From the NCBI RefSeq assembly GCF_009688965.1, contig NZ_AP021875.1, positions 7,173,001-7,237,000 of the forward strand: 64,000 bases of DNA, read 5' to 3'. Each line of letters opens with the position of its first letter. Within the stretch, counting starts at the first letter, position 1. This document shows, in pieces, positions 7,352 to 15,900 of this stretch. This DNA is from Desulfosarcina widdelii. GTDB taxonomy: Bacteria > Desulfobacterota > Desulfobacteria > Desulfobacterales > Desulfosarcinaceae. Made by a program: the position numbers and the translations under genes. The notes under the pieces were generated by a model. That model had not been told where the DNA came from, did not search any database, and saw only the letters and a program-made list of their open reading frames with translations.

Positions 7352-10159
7352 TTGTTTAAGCAAATCAGCCTGATAAAAAAGTTCGCCATCGGATTCAGCC
7401 TGATCCTGATCCTTCTGGTGGCACTGGCCGTCGTGGGATACCGCAGCCAGTCCGGTATTGCCCGGCGCGCCAGGGTATCGGATGCCATCAACGCCATTGG
7501 ACAGTCCCTGGCCCTGGCGAGGCAGCACGAACAGGGCGTCGTCATCAGCCTCAACAATCAGAATGTGGACAACGTCCGCCGGGCGCTAAGTGAAATGAAA
7601 TCCGAAATTACCGGCCTGGAAAGCATTTCTGCGGACGGGACTGTCAAGGAGCAGTTGGCGACCATCCAATCCCGTGCACAGGATTACGAAAAGGCCTTCG
7701 AAGCGTTTGTGGACCTGGCCGAAGCCCAGGGCGCAGAAGCCGGCCGAATGAGTGAAAAGGCGCGTTTTGCGCTGGATCTGACCTCGCAGATTCGCGACCG
7801 GGAGCAGGCCGGTCTCGAGGAACTCCGCCAGACGAGCCAAACCGTTATTGCCCAGAAAACCGCCTGGGTGGATGCCGCGGCCCAAATTTACAATACGGCT
7901 CTGGAGGCCAAGGTAAGCCGTGTCTCTCTCATAAACAAGAACGAACTGAGCACCATGGCCCAGTGGAAGGGCAGCAACAAGAAACTGGCCCAACAGGTGC
8001 GCCAGCTTCGATCACAGCTGCAGACACCCGAGAACATGGAACTGGCCGACCAGATCGTAAAGCTTCAGAAGCGATACATTGACGGTGTGCTGGGATATCT
8101 GCGAACCCTACAAAACAAAGACCTCAATCGCATGATCCAATCGGTCAAGGACTATACCTGGGCGATTACTTCCCTGCAGTTCGAGCTGCGACAGCAATTG
8201 GACTTTTACAGGGAAGATACCCAGGCCCTTTTCGACCGGAAGTTGGCTTTGACGCAATGTGTCAATGCCATGACCAACCTGCTGATCCATGCCCAGTTGA
8301 ATGAAAAAGCAATGATGGCTTCCCGAGATCCGTCCAAATCCGGAAAGGTGACCGAAAATATCCAGGGGATCTATTCGGCAGCAGATTCTCTGAAGGAACA
8401 GGTTGAAGATCAGCAAGTTCTCGAAGAGATCGCACCCATCGTTGCGGCGGTTTCCGATTACGAATCCGCATTCAACGAGACCGTGAATCTATTGCGCCGC
8501 CAGCTCCAGTCGCAGGATCGCATGGCCCAGGCCGCCGGTCAGGTGGATCGCGTCTGCAGCGATGCCCGGATCGGTCAGAAAGCCAAGGCCGAAAGCCAGA
8601 TGTCCCGGTCCAATTTCCTGATGCTGGCGGGCACCCTGGTGGCCGTTGCCATTGGCATTCTCTTTGCCGTGGCCACTGCCTTTATGGTCGTGCGGCCGGT
8701 GCGGAGAACCGCTGACATGCTCAAAAACATCGCCCAGGGTGACGGCGATCTCACCCGACGTCTGACCATTGAGAGCGGGGACGAGATCGGCCAGATGGCC
8801 GGATGGTTCAACACGTTCATTTCCAAACTGCACAATATCGTCCGCAATATTTCGCAGTCTTTTGAAACCGTAAGTGCATCCTCCGACCAGCTGCAGGTCA
8901 TCTCCGGTCAGATGGATGCAGGGGTGCGCGAGATGGGTGAGAAATCAGCGGCCGTGGCCAATGCGGCCGACGAAATGAGCCAGCATATGCATTCCATCGC
9001 CGCAGTCAGCGAAAAGGCCTCCAGCAACGTGGAACTGGTGGCATCGGCCATGGAACACATGCGCCAGACGGTGACCGATGTCGGCCAAAGCTCGGACCAG
9101 GCAGGGGCCGTTACCCGTCGGGCGGTGGAAGAAGCCCGGATGGCATCTACCAAAGTGGACAGCCTGGGCAGTGCTGCCGCCGAGATCGGCAAGGTGACCC
9201 AGTTGATTACCGACATTTCCGACCAGACCAACCTGCTGGCCCTGAACGCCACCATCGAGGCGGCCCGGGCCGGCGAGGCCGGCAAGGGCTTTGCCGTGGT
9301 GGCCAACGAGATCAAGGAACTGGCCAAGCAGACCGCAGAGGCCACCCAGGGGATTAAACGGCAGATCGAGGGTATTCAGACCTCCACCGCCGAAACCGTA
9401 TCGGACATCAGCCGCATCGCCGATGTGATCGGTGAGGTGGACGAGATGGTGTCCTCCATCGGTTCCGCCGTGGAAGTGCAGGTCGCGGCTGCCGGCGATA
9501 TCAGCGAGAATGTCGGCCAGGCGGCCAGCGGCATGGCAGAAGTCAACGAAAGCGTGACTCGAACCAGTGCTTTTGCGGGAGAAATCGCCTCCGACATTGC
9601 CGAGGTGAACCGGATTGCCGGGGCGATTGCGGACAACAGCACCCAGGTGAGCGTCAACGCCGGGGACCTTGCCCTTCTGGCCAAAGACCTGATCGTCACC
9701 ATCGGGGAATTCAAAGTGGACCGTACCGGCGACGACAGCCGGGTTGTTTCATCGGAGATAGTGGATCTGATCGTCTGGGACAAACGCATCCAGTTCGATA
9801 TCGAAGCCATCGACCGGCAGCACCGCCGCCTGGTTGATCTGATCAACCAGCTTCACAGCGCCATGCGCAGACGGGCCGGCCAACGGGTTATGGCATCCAT
9901 CCTGACCGAATTGGCCGATTATACGAAGCAGCACTTCAAGGATGAAGAAGGCTTGATGAAAAAGCACGGCTACGAGGATCTGGATGCCCACCGAAAGCTT
10001 CACAGGAAGCTGGTCGATCAGGTGGTGGAATTCAAGCAGCGATTCGAGTCCGGTGACGCGACGGTTTCCATGGAATTGATGACGTTTCTAAAAGACTGGC
10101 TGCTCAACCACATCGACAAGGTGGACCGCAAGTATGTGCCGGTGCTGAAAAAAAGCTAA
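7352..10159 (+). CDS. Methyl-accepting chemotaxis protein with C-terminal bacteriohemerythrin domain
   Basis: A 935-residue chemoreceptor. TTG 7352 is chosen because AGGAG lies 6 nt upstream and translation then begins directly before the first membrane segment. Layout: TM1 at about 10-31, a long helical periplasmic sensor to about 418, TM2 about 420-445, HAMP about 445-500, MCP signalling domain about 540-780 with the conserved hairpin tip (NLLALNATIEAARAGEAGKG), and from about 805 a hemerythrin domain. The hemerythrin has the iron-ligand pattern: IDRQH, HFKDEE, the following His residues in MKKHGYEDLDAHRKLH, and LNHIDKVD. Hemerythrin binds O2 at a diiron site; in Desulfovibrio the related DcrH senses O2 or redox state. 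Probably a receptor guiding cells away from oxygen. The periplasmic ligand is unknown. Confidence 0.9.
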   Translation: MFKQISLIKKFAIGFSLILILLVALAVVGYRSQSGIARRARVSDAINAIGQSLALARQHEQGVVISLNNQNVDNVRRALSEMKSEITGLESISADGTVKEQLATIQSRAQDYEKAFEAFVDLAEAQGAEAGRMSEKARFALDLTSQIRDREQAGLEELRQTSQTVIAQKTAWVDAAAQIYNTALEAKVSRVSLINKNELSTMAQWKGSNKKLAQQVRQLRSQLQTPENMELADQIVKLQKRYIDGVLGYLRTLQNKDLNRMIQSVKDYTWAITSLQFELRQQLDFYREDTQALFDRKLALTQCVNAMTNLLIHAQLNEKAMMASRDPSKSGKVTENIQGIYSAADSLKEQVEDQQVLEEIAPIVAAVSDYESAFNETVNLLRRQLQSQDRMAQAAGQVDRVCSDARIGQKAKAESQMSRSNFLMLAGTLVAVAIGILFAVATAFMVVRPVRRTADMLKNIAQGDGDLTRRLTIESGDEIGQMAGWFNTFISKLHNIVRNISQSFETVSASSDQLQVISGQMDAGVREMGEKSAAVANAADEMSQHMHSIAAVSEKASSNVELVASAMEHMRQTVTDVGQSSDQAGAVTRRAVEEARMASTKVDSLGSAAAEIGKVTQLITDISDQTNLLALNATIEAARAGEAGKGFAVVANEIKELAKQTAEATQGIKRQIEGIQTSTAETVSDISRIADVIGEVDEMVSSIGSAVEVQVAAAGDISENVGQAASGMAEVNESVTRTSAFAGEIASDIAEVNRIAGAIADNSTQVSVNAGDLALLAKDLIVTIGEFKVDRTGDDSRVVSSEIVDLIVWDKRIQFDIEAIDRQHRRLVDLINQLHSAMRRRAGQRVMASILTELADYTKQHFKDEEGLMKKHGYEDLDAHRKLHRKLVDQVVEFKQRFESGDATVSMELMTFLKDWLLNHIDKVDRKYVPVLKKS

Positions 10160-10250
10160 ACTATAAAAGCAAGCACTCGAGAATAAATGCCGCTTCTTTG
10201 GAAGTCGCATTGTGGCAGGGATGCCAGGCGGGTGGCATTGTGTCGAAGAA

Positions 10251-11225
10251 TTACTCCGGTTCCCCTTGTCTTCCCTCATCCAAGTCCGGGTCGGACGCTT
10301 TCGATTGAATGCTTGCATACTGCTCCGGATACATTTTTTGCATGCAGGCCGGGCAGATTCCATGGCTGAAGCGGGCATCCGAATGGGTGCTGATGTACTC
10401 CTCGATCTGGTTCCAATAGCCTTTGTCATCACGGATTTTTTTACAGACGGAGCAAATGGGAATAAATCCGCTTAAGGTTTTTACCTCTTCCAGTGCGCTC
10501 CTGAGTTCGGCGATCAACGCTTCGTTTTTTTCGTTTTGCTGCTTGATTTCCTCTGATTGACGATCAATCAGCCGGCGATTGAAGAAATCTTGACGATTGT
10601 AAAGAAACAGGACCCGGGAAAGAATAAAGGCGACGATGGCAAATGCAACAACATTGATGAGATGGATGGCCATGGACTGTCCTATCGCAAAATACACCCC
10701 GATCAACAAAATCACCATTGAAGCCATGTAGGTGCCGAACAGAACCAGCCTGATCCGATTGGGCAGTACGAATATGGAGGCGTAGGCAAAAACCATCCCG
10801 ATATAGACGTCGATGGCACTGCCGGCCAGCACGTCGCCCAAAGCTAGCGGCAGTGTAGACAGCAGAGCAGTAGCCAGCACTCCATTGATAAGTCGTTTGT
10901 GAGACCTTTGAATCGACGACGGTCTCTGCGGCATTTTCCACCGGGCGAGCAGCAGGATGCCGGCCAGTAGAAACAGAAGGCCGAGATGAGAAAAAGCGAT
11001 GATCGGATAGCCAATGGATTGTTGCCAATACCCGTGAAAAAATCGAATGAGATCCCAGATGAAAAGTGGCAGAAAAATAACCAGGGCGACCATGGCCATC
11101 ATTCGCATGCGGCTGAAATTTTGAAAGGCGATGGTGGAATAAAAATCGGCGGCGTCCGCATCGCGAATTTCTTCAGGTGAAAATTCTGTTTTCCGGCGGC
11201 GCCGTTGTTCGGAAGGCTGCGACAT
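10251..11225 (-). CDS. Multi-pass membrane signalling protein with C-terminal CxxC...CxxC output motif
   Basis: About 324 residues from ATG 11225 (AGGAA 8 nt upstream); a GTG at 11267 overlapping the gntR stop (GTGA) would add 14 residues and is an equal candidate. Five or six hydrophobic segments fill residues 40-210. A coiled coil follows (EEIKQQNEKNEALIAELRSA). The C-terminus is SGFIPICSVCKKIRDDKGYW then CPACMQKMYPE, a cysteine motif that I know as a common tail of PAS or receiver signalling proteins in Deltaproteobacteria, perhaps metal-binding. No kinase or cyclase domain is present. It follows gntR in the same direction and may be co-transcribed. Confidence 0.7.
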   Translation of the reverse strand: MSQPSEQRRRRKTEFSPEEIRDADAADFYSTIAFQNFSRMRMMAMVALVIFLPLFIWDLIRFFHGYWQQSIGYPIIAFSHLGLLFLLAGILLLARWKMPQRPSSIQRSHKRLINGVLATALLSTLPLALGDVLAGSAIDVYIGMVFAYASIFVLPNRIRLVLFGTYMASMVILLIGVYFAIGQSMAIHLINVVAFAIVAFILSRVLFLYNRQDFFNRRLIDRQSEEIKQQNEKNEALIAELRSALEEVKTLSGFIPICSVCKKIRDDKGYWNQIEEYISTHSDARFSHGICPACMQKMYPEQYASIQSKASDPDLDEGRQGEPE

Positions 11226-11263
11226 GGTCGGCTTCCTGTTTAAAGACGGATTCTTCCTGTCAA

Positions 11264-11929
11264 TCACGAAAAAGAGCTGACGGAAAGTCCCAGAAATTTG
11301 GAGCGGATGCGTTCGAGATGGTCTAAAAGATAGCGTTTCCGGGCCAGGCCAATCTCCCGGGGATTGTTTTCGACCAGCAGCGCCGAGGTCTCCACAAGTT
11401 CTTTTTTAACCGCGGCAACCTCGATGTTCCAGTCTTCCGCGTTCATCTTCAACATATTATAGTACCACAAACGGAAGGTCAACGCATACAGGCGATCCGA
11501 GGTTTCCTTTAAAAAAGGGTTTCCGGCCGCTTCCAGGAACAGGGCTTTTATGGAAAAATCGATGTCGGCCAATGCTTGGGTGTCCTTTTCATGGGGCAGT
11601 CGATCACACGCCTGCCTGATGGCATCCAGCTTGTTGAAGTGGGACGGAGAGAACCGTTCGGCGGCAAGACGACCGACCACTTCCTCCAATTCCAGACGGG
11701 CCTGGTACACGTTCATGATGCGGTTCAATTCCAGTTCGGTCACCTGAATGCCGGTGCGGGGCAGAATTTTGACCAGGTGCTCCCATTCCAGACGAAAGAG
11801 CACCGTTCTCAAGGGGGTCCGGCTGACGCCGAACTCGTCGGCCAGGGCCTGCTCTTTAAGGATCCGGCCCGGTTCGTATTCGATAAACAGGATCCGATGG
11901 TGCAGTTGCATGTAAATGTCGATATTCAT
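11264..11929 (-). CDS. GntR-family regulator (FadR/FCD subfamily)
   Basis: A 221-residue regulator with an N-terminal winged helix (PGRILKEQALADEFGVSRTP, then LRTVLFRLE) and an all-helical C-terminal FCD domain from about residue 75 (NVYQARLELEEVVGRLAAER). FCD domains usually bind organic-acid effectors. The start is ATG 11929 with GGGGAG just upstream. It is divergent from the 2-oxoacid oxidoreductase/acyl-CoA dehydrogenase operon at 12145, and the inverted repeats between them are a probable operator, so it likely represses that operon in the absence of substrate. Confidence 0.88.
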   Translation of the reverse strand: MNIDIYMQLHHRILFIEYEPGRILKEQALADEFGVSRTPLRTVLFRLEWEHLVKILPRTGIQVTELELNRIMNVYQARLELEEVVGRLAAERFSPSHFNKLDAIRQACDRLPHEKDTQALADIDFSIKALFLEAAGNPFLKETSDRLYALTFRLWYYNMLKMNAEDWNIEVAAVKKELVETSALLVENNPREIGLARKRYLLDHLERIRSKFLGLSVSSFS

Positions 11930-11974
11930 GGTCTCCCCGGCGAGGATCGCGGCCTAGTAAGAAGGCCGATACCT

Positions 11975-12020
11975 GCATTGTATGACAGTGTTTTTTTGGT
12001 ATACCTGTGTAATACAATGC
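11975..12020. promoter_or_regulatory. Candidate GntR operator: nested palindromes
   Basis: A perfect 9-bp inverted repeat, GCATTGTAT (11975-11983) and ATACAATGC (12012-12020), 28 nt apart, encloses a second perfect palindrome GGTATACC (11998-12005). The inner site has the GT-N-N-AC form typical of FadR-subfamily operators. It lies between the divergent gntR and 2-oxoacid oxidoreductase genes. Confidence 0.55.
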
Positions 12021-12144
12021 TGCGTTTTTGGCAACCGATTGAAAAAATACCAACTTACCAATAAACCATTGACGGGGGAAATGATATTCGCTATGGGGAG
12101 AGTGCGTAGATTTGATCAAATTTCATATCAAATAAAGGATCAAC

Positions 12145-13266
12145 ATGGATTTGACACTCATGGAAGGCAATGAAGCCATCGGCTGGGGCGCCGTGGCGGC
12201 CGGCTGCAACTTTTTTGCCGGTTACCCCATCACGCCGGCCACCACCATTTACAACACCATGCTGAAACTGCTGCCGCCCAAGGGCGGGGTCTGCATGCAG
12301 GGAGAGGACGAGATCGCCTCCATCGGCTTTTGCCTGGGGGCTTCCATGGCCGGCATGAAAGCCATGACGGCCACATCGGGTCCCGGAATCAGTCTTTACA
12401 GCGAGCAGATCTCCTTTGCCATCGGCAGCGAGATCCCCATCGTCATCGTCGACGTCCAGCGGCTGGGACCGTCCACCGGATCGGCCACCAAGGGGGCCGA
12501 CGGCGATATCCAGTTCCTGCAGTGGGGCAACAGCGGCGGGCTGCCCGTGATCGTACTGGCCCCCACCGATGTAAAGGACTGCTACGAGTTGACTGTTAAG
12601 GCCTTTAACCTGGCCGAACAGTACCGCTGCCCGGTGTTTGTCGCCGCCAACAAAGAGATCTCCATGACCCGTGAGACATTGTGCCTGGATGAACTCTCCC
12701 TGCCGCCGGTGGTCCAACGCCGCCGGGCGGAACCGGATCAGGACTTTTTGCCATTTAAGACCGGCGAGGGAGAAACGGTGCCCGCCTTTCTGCCCATCGG
12801 CGGGCAGACGTTGGTGCGTCAGACCTCTTCCACCCACGGGGTCAACGGATACATCACCACGGATCCCGAAGAGATTGCCATGATGCAGGGGCGCCTGAAG
12901 GAGAAGATCGAAGGGGCGGTGGCCGATTTTACCTATTATGATGAAATCCGCACAACCGAAGCCGAAAACCTGATCGTCACTTACGGGATTACTGCCCGGG
13001 CGGCCAGGGTGGCGGTTGAGCGCTTGAAGGCCAAAGGAAAGCCCGCATCCCTGCTGGTTCTGAAAACCCTGTGGCCTGTGCCCGAGGCGCTGATTCGAAA
13101 AGCCGTGGCGCCGTACAAGCGGGTGGTGGTGGCCGAAATGAACCTGGGACAGTACGTGCGGGAGATTCAGCGCCTGCTGCCGGAAAAAGAGATCGCTTTT
13201 GCAGGCGGAATGAACGGAGAGTTGATCAAACCCGCACAGATCATGGAGGGGGTCGCCAATGGATAG
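12145..13266 (+). CDS. 2-oxoacid:ferredoxin oxidoreductase, alpha subunit
   Basis: A 373-residue alpha subunit of the TPP-dependent 2-oxoacid:ferredoxin oxidoreductases (KorA/VorB type), which make acyl-CoA, CO2 and reduced ferredoxin in the cytoplasm. Diagnostic features are GYPITPATTIYNTM near residue 25, the MQGEDEIASIGFCLGASMAG segment, ATSGPGISL, and the domain II region with VTYGITARAARVAVE. The start is ATG 12145 with AAAGGA 7 nt upstream. The stop overlaps the start of the beta subunit by 8 nt, so translation is coupled. The neighbouring acyl-CoA dehydrogenase suggests that the product is a mid-chain or dicarboxylic acyl-CoA; 2-oxoadipate or 2-oxoglutarate are possible substrates by inference. 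No ferredoxin-like delta subunit is encoded here. Confidence 0.88.
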   Translation: MDLTLMEGNEAIGWGAVAAGCNFFAGYPITPATTIYNTMLKLLPPKGGVCMQGEDEIASIGFCLGASMAGMKAMTATSGPGISLYSEQISFAIGSEIPIVIVDVQRLGPSTGSATKGADGDIQFLQWGNSGGLPVIVLAPTDVKDCYELTVKAFNLAEQYRCPVFVAANKEISMTRETLCLDELSLPPVVQRRRAEPDQDFLPFKTGEGETVPAFLPIGGQTLVRQTSSTHGVNGYITTDPEEIAMMQGRLKEKIEGAVADFTYYDEIRTTEAENLIVTYGITARAARVAVERLKAKGKPASLLVLKTLWPVPEALIRKAVAPYKRVVVAEMNLGQYVREIQRLLPEKEIAFAGGMNGELIKPAQIMEGVANG

Positions 13267-14551
13267 TCTGTTAAATGCAAGCCGGCCGGCGGTTTTCTGC
13301 CCGGGCTGCGCCCACGACCAGGTGCTGCGCGCCTTGGACAAGACCCTGATTTCGATGGGGTACGGCGGCGAGGATGTGGCCATCGTCACCGATATCGGCT
13401 GCTCCGGCCTTTTCGATACGTTCTTCAACACCCATGCTTTCCACGGCCTGCACGGCCGGGCCCTGACCTACGCCACCGGCATCAAGATGGCCCGGCCGGA
13501 CGTGAAGGTCATCGTCACCATGGGCGACGGTGGACTGGGCATCGGCGGCGCCCATGTGCTTTCCACCTGCCGGCGCAACGTCGACCTGACCCTGCTGGTG
13601 CTCAACAACTTCAACTATGGCATGACCGGCGGGCAGTGTTCGTCCACCACCCCCCAGGATGCCGTGGTGGGCTCCGGTTTTCTCAACAAGCTGGAAAAGC
13701 CGGTGGACATCTGCCAGGTAGCCGGCGCCGCCGGTGCGCCATGGGTCAAGCGGGCCTCCACCTACCAGCAGGACCTGGGTGAAATCCTCAAGGCGGCCAT
13801 CGAATTCGACGGTTTTTCTCTGATAGACATCTGGGGGATCTGCCCGGGCCGCTACACCCGGCGCAACAAACTGACGTTTAAGTTGGTCGGGGAAAAGCTG
13901 GATCAAATGCCGTCGCTGGCCGATTATGAGGCCATCAACGCCCGTATGGAGTACGGCAAGGCCTATCGTAAGGAAGCGGCCACCCTCGGTACGCCGAAGG
14001 ACCCGGTGCGCATCCCGGCCACCTGTGCGGCGCCTGCAGCCGGTCGGCAGGAGGTGGTCCTTTTGGGCAGCGCTGGCCAGCGGATCATCACGGCCGGTGA
14101 ACTGCTGTGCCTGGCCGGAGCGTCGGCCGGCTGCCATGCCACCCAGAAGAACGATTATCCCATCACCGTTATGCGGGGGCATTCGGTCAGTGAAGTGATT
14201 CTTGCCGACACGCCCATCGACTACACCGGCATCGAAGACCCGTCGGTAGTCATCGCCCTGGCCCCGGAAGGGGTCAACCGCCGCCGGAAAATGTTCACAG
14301 CCCTTTCCCCACAGGCTTTGGTGATCAAGGCGTCCGGGGTCGATCTGCCCGCATGCCGGGCCCAGGTGGTGGACATCGATTTCAAGGCCCGCAAGATCAA
14401 ATCCCAGGATTGGGCCCTGGCGGCCCTGGCGGTGCTGGCCCAGCGCGGGAATGCGCTGAATCGGGAAATGCTCACCGCAGCCCTGGAACTGCGGTTCAAC
14501 CGGACGGTATTGGAAATGGCATCGGCTGTGATCGAGAAGGTCGCTGCTTGA
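13259..14551 (+). CDS. 2-oxoacid:ferredoxin oxidoreductase, fused beta-gamma subunit
   Basis: A 430-residue protein joining two usually separate subunits. Residues 1 to about 250 are the TPP-binding beta subunit: FCPGCAHDQVLRALDK near 14, IVTDIGCSGL, and the TPP/Mg motif MGDGGLGIGG with VLNNFNYGMTGGQ. From about 260 a gamma-type domain follows (EVVLLGSAGQRIITAGELLC, then MRGHSVSEVILAD). It overlaps the alpha gene (ATGGATAG) and precedes the acyl-CoA dehydrogenase by 58 nt. The beta-gamma fusion with a separate alpha is a compact form of the enzyme. Confidence 0.87.
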   Translation: MDSLLNASRPAVFCPGCAHDQVLRALDKTLISMGYGGEDVAIVTDIGCSGLFDTFFNTHAFHGLHGRALTYATGIKMARPDVKVIVTMGDGGLGIGGAHVLSTCRRNVDLTLLVLNNFNYGMTGGQCSSTTPQDAVVGSGFLNKLEKPVDICQVAGAAGAPWVKRASTYQQDLGEILKAAIEFDGFSLIDIWGICPGRYTRRNKLTFKLVGEKLDQMPSLADYEAINARMEYGKAYRKEAATLGTPKDPVRIPATCAAPAAGRQEVVLLGSAGQRIITAGELLCLAGASAGCHATQKNDYPITVMRGHSVSEVILADTPIDYTGIEDPSVVIALAPEGVNRRRKMFTALSPQALVIKASGVDLPACRAQVVDIDFKARKIKSQDWALAALAVLAQRGNALNREMLTAALELRFNRTVLEMASAVIEKVAA

Positions 14552-14609
14552 AGAAATCGATTTTTGGCGATATCCTCTCACATCAACCCTTATAAACCGG
14601 GAGAAAAGG

Positions 14610-15773
14610 ATGGATTTCAAACTTTCCAAAGAGCTGGAGATGCTACAAAAGGCGGTGCGCGAGTTTGCCAACAAGAAGATCGCCCCCAATGTGGAAGAGT
14701 GGGACAAGACCCATTACTTCCCCTACGAAGAAGTCATGAAGCCCATGGGCGAGTTGGGGTTCTGGGGTACGGTGATCCCCGAGGAATACGGCGGAGAAGA
14801 CATGGGTTTTCTCGCCGCCATGATCGTAACCGAAGAACTGGCCCGGGTGTGCAGCTCGCTGCGCGTCCAGGTGAACATGCAGGTGTTGGGGTGCGCCTAC
14901 ACCATCCTCAGATACGGCACCGAGGAGGTGAAGAAAAAATACATCGAAGGGCTGTGCGCCGGCGAGTTGATCGGCGGGTTTGGCATTACCGAACCGGATG
15001 CGGGCTCGGATGTCATGGCCATGGCCAGTACGGCCGAAGACAAAGGCGACCACTGGCTGATCAACGGAAACAAGACTTGGATTTCCAATGCCCAGGTGGC
15101 CGACGTGTTGATTTACTACGCTTACACCGATAAGGACGCCGGCTCCAAGGGATTGTCCGCCTTCGTGATCGAACCCAAGAACTTCAACGGCGTCAAGACC
15201 ACCGCGCTGGACAAGCTGGGTTCTTGGAGTTCTCCCACGGGCGAGGTTTTCCTGGACGATACCAAAGTGCCCAAGGAGAACATACTGGGCAAACCCGGCG
15301 ACGGCGCCAAGATCGTTTTCGGCTCGTTGAACCAGACCCGGTTGTCTGCAGCGGCCGGCGCCGTGGGGGTGGCCCAGGCCTGCCTGGACGTGGTGACCAA
15401 GTACTGCAACGACCGCAAGCAGTTCGGCAAGCCCATCGGACAGTTCCAGATGAACCAGGACATGGTGGCCCAGATGGCCACCGAGATCGACTGTGCCCGG
15501 TATCTGGTCTACCGCGCGGCGGTGGAAAAAGACAACGGCAAGCTCAACAACGGGCTGGACGTGGCCAAGGCCAAATATTTTGCCGGCGAAACGGTCAGCA
15601 AGTGCGCCAACTACGCCATGCGTATCCTGGGCGCCTACGGCTACTCCACCGAGTATCCGATTGCACGCATTTACCGGGATACACCCACCTACTACATGGT
15701 GGAAGGTTCGGCCAACATCTGCAAGTGGATCATTGCATTGGATCAGTTGGGCTACCGCAAAGCCAACCGTTAA
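14610..15773 (+). CDS. Acyl-CoA dehydrogenase, resembling non-decarboxylating glutaryl-CoA dehydrogenase
   Basis: A 387-residue FAD acyl-CoA dehydrogenase with SD GGAGAAAAGG directly before ATG 14610. Family signatures: GGFGITEPDAGSD near 125-137, KTWISNAQVADV, the RKQFGKPIGQFQ segment near 270, and the C-terminal YYMVEGSANICKWI with the Glu expected as catalytic base. The overall sequence (SKELEMLQKAVREFANKKI, VMAMASTAEDKGDHWLING) strongly recalls the non-decarboxylating glutaryl-CoA dehydrogenase of Desulfococcus multivorans, which forms glutaconyl-CoA; this is from memory, not a search. With the upstream oxidoreductase it would convert a 2-oxoacid (for example 2-oxoadipate) to an acyl-CoA and then an enoyl-CoA. 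Other short-chain or branched acyl-CoA substrates remain possible. Confidence 0.85.
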   Translation: MDFKLSKELEMLQKAVREFANKKIAPNVEEWDKTHYFPYEEVMKPMGELGFWGTVIPEEYGGEDMGFLAAMIVTEELARVCSSLRVQVNMQVLGCAYTILRYGTEEVKKKYIEGLCAGELIGGFGITEPDAGSDVMAMASTAEDKGDHWLINGNKTWISNAQVADVLIYYAYTDKDAGSKGLSAFVIEPKNFNGVKTTALDKLGSWSSPTGEVFLDDTKVPKENILGKPGDGAKIVFGSLNQTRLSAAAGAVGVAQACLDVVTKYCNDRKQFGKPIGQFQMNQDMVAQMATEIDCARYLVYRAAVEKDNGKLNNGLDVAKAKYFAGETVSKCANYAMRILGAYGYSTEYPIARIYRDTPTYYMVEGSANICKWIIALDQLGYRKANR

Positions 15774-15824
15774 TTTCCGTTCAGAGCGGGAATCCTGCGG
15801 CCTCTGTTGGCGTTCCCATGAAAA

Positions 15825-15863
15825 AGAAATCCTTGACGCAGCGCTGCTGCATCGAGGATTTCT
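15825..15863. terminator. Bidirectional hairpin terminator candidate
   Basis: AGAAATCCT (15825-15833) pairs perfectly with AGGATTTCT (15855-15863), and the loop contains a further GCAGC/GCTGC palindrome. It lies between the convergent acyl-CoA dehydrogenase and chemoreceptor genes. T-runs are short, so termination efficiency is uncertain. Confidence 0.5.
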
Positions 15864-15900
15864 CTCCTGCGTCCTATATCTCGTACTTTTTACTAGGCTT

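Noticed and set aside
10160..10250. ATGCCA/TGGCAT inverted repeat after the MCP-hemerythrin gene as a terminator
   Set aside because: The stem is short, the loop is GC-rich and no T-run follows on either strand.
13271..14707. Long reverse-strand open frame of 478 codons opposite the 2-oxoacid oxidoreductase beta-gamma gene
   Set aside because: It is the mirror of a high-GC gene with clear TPP motifs; the reverse translation has no domain and no ribosome-binding site. The same applies to reverse frames at 12091-13431, 14643-15929 and 31564-32979.
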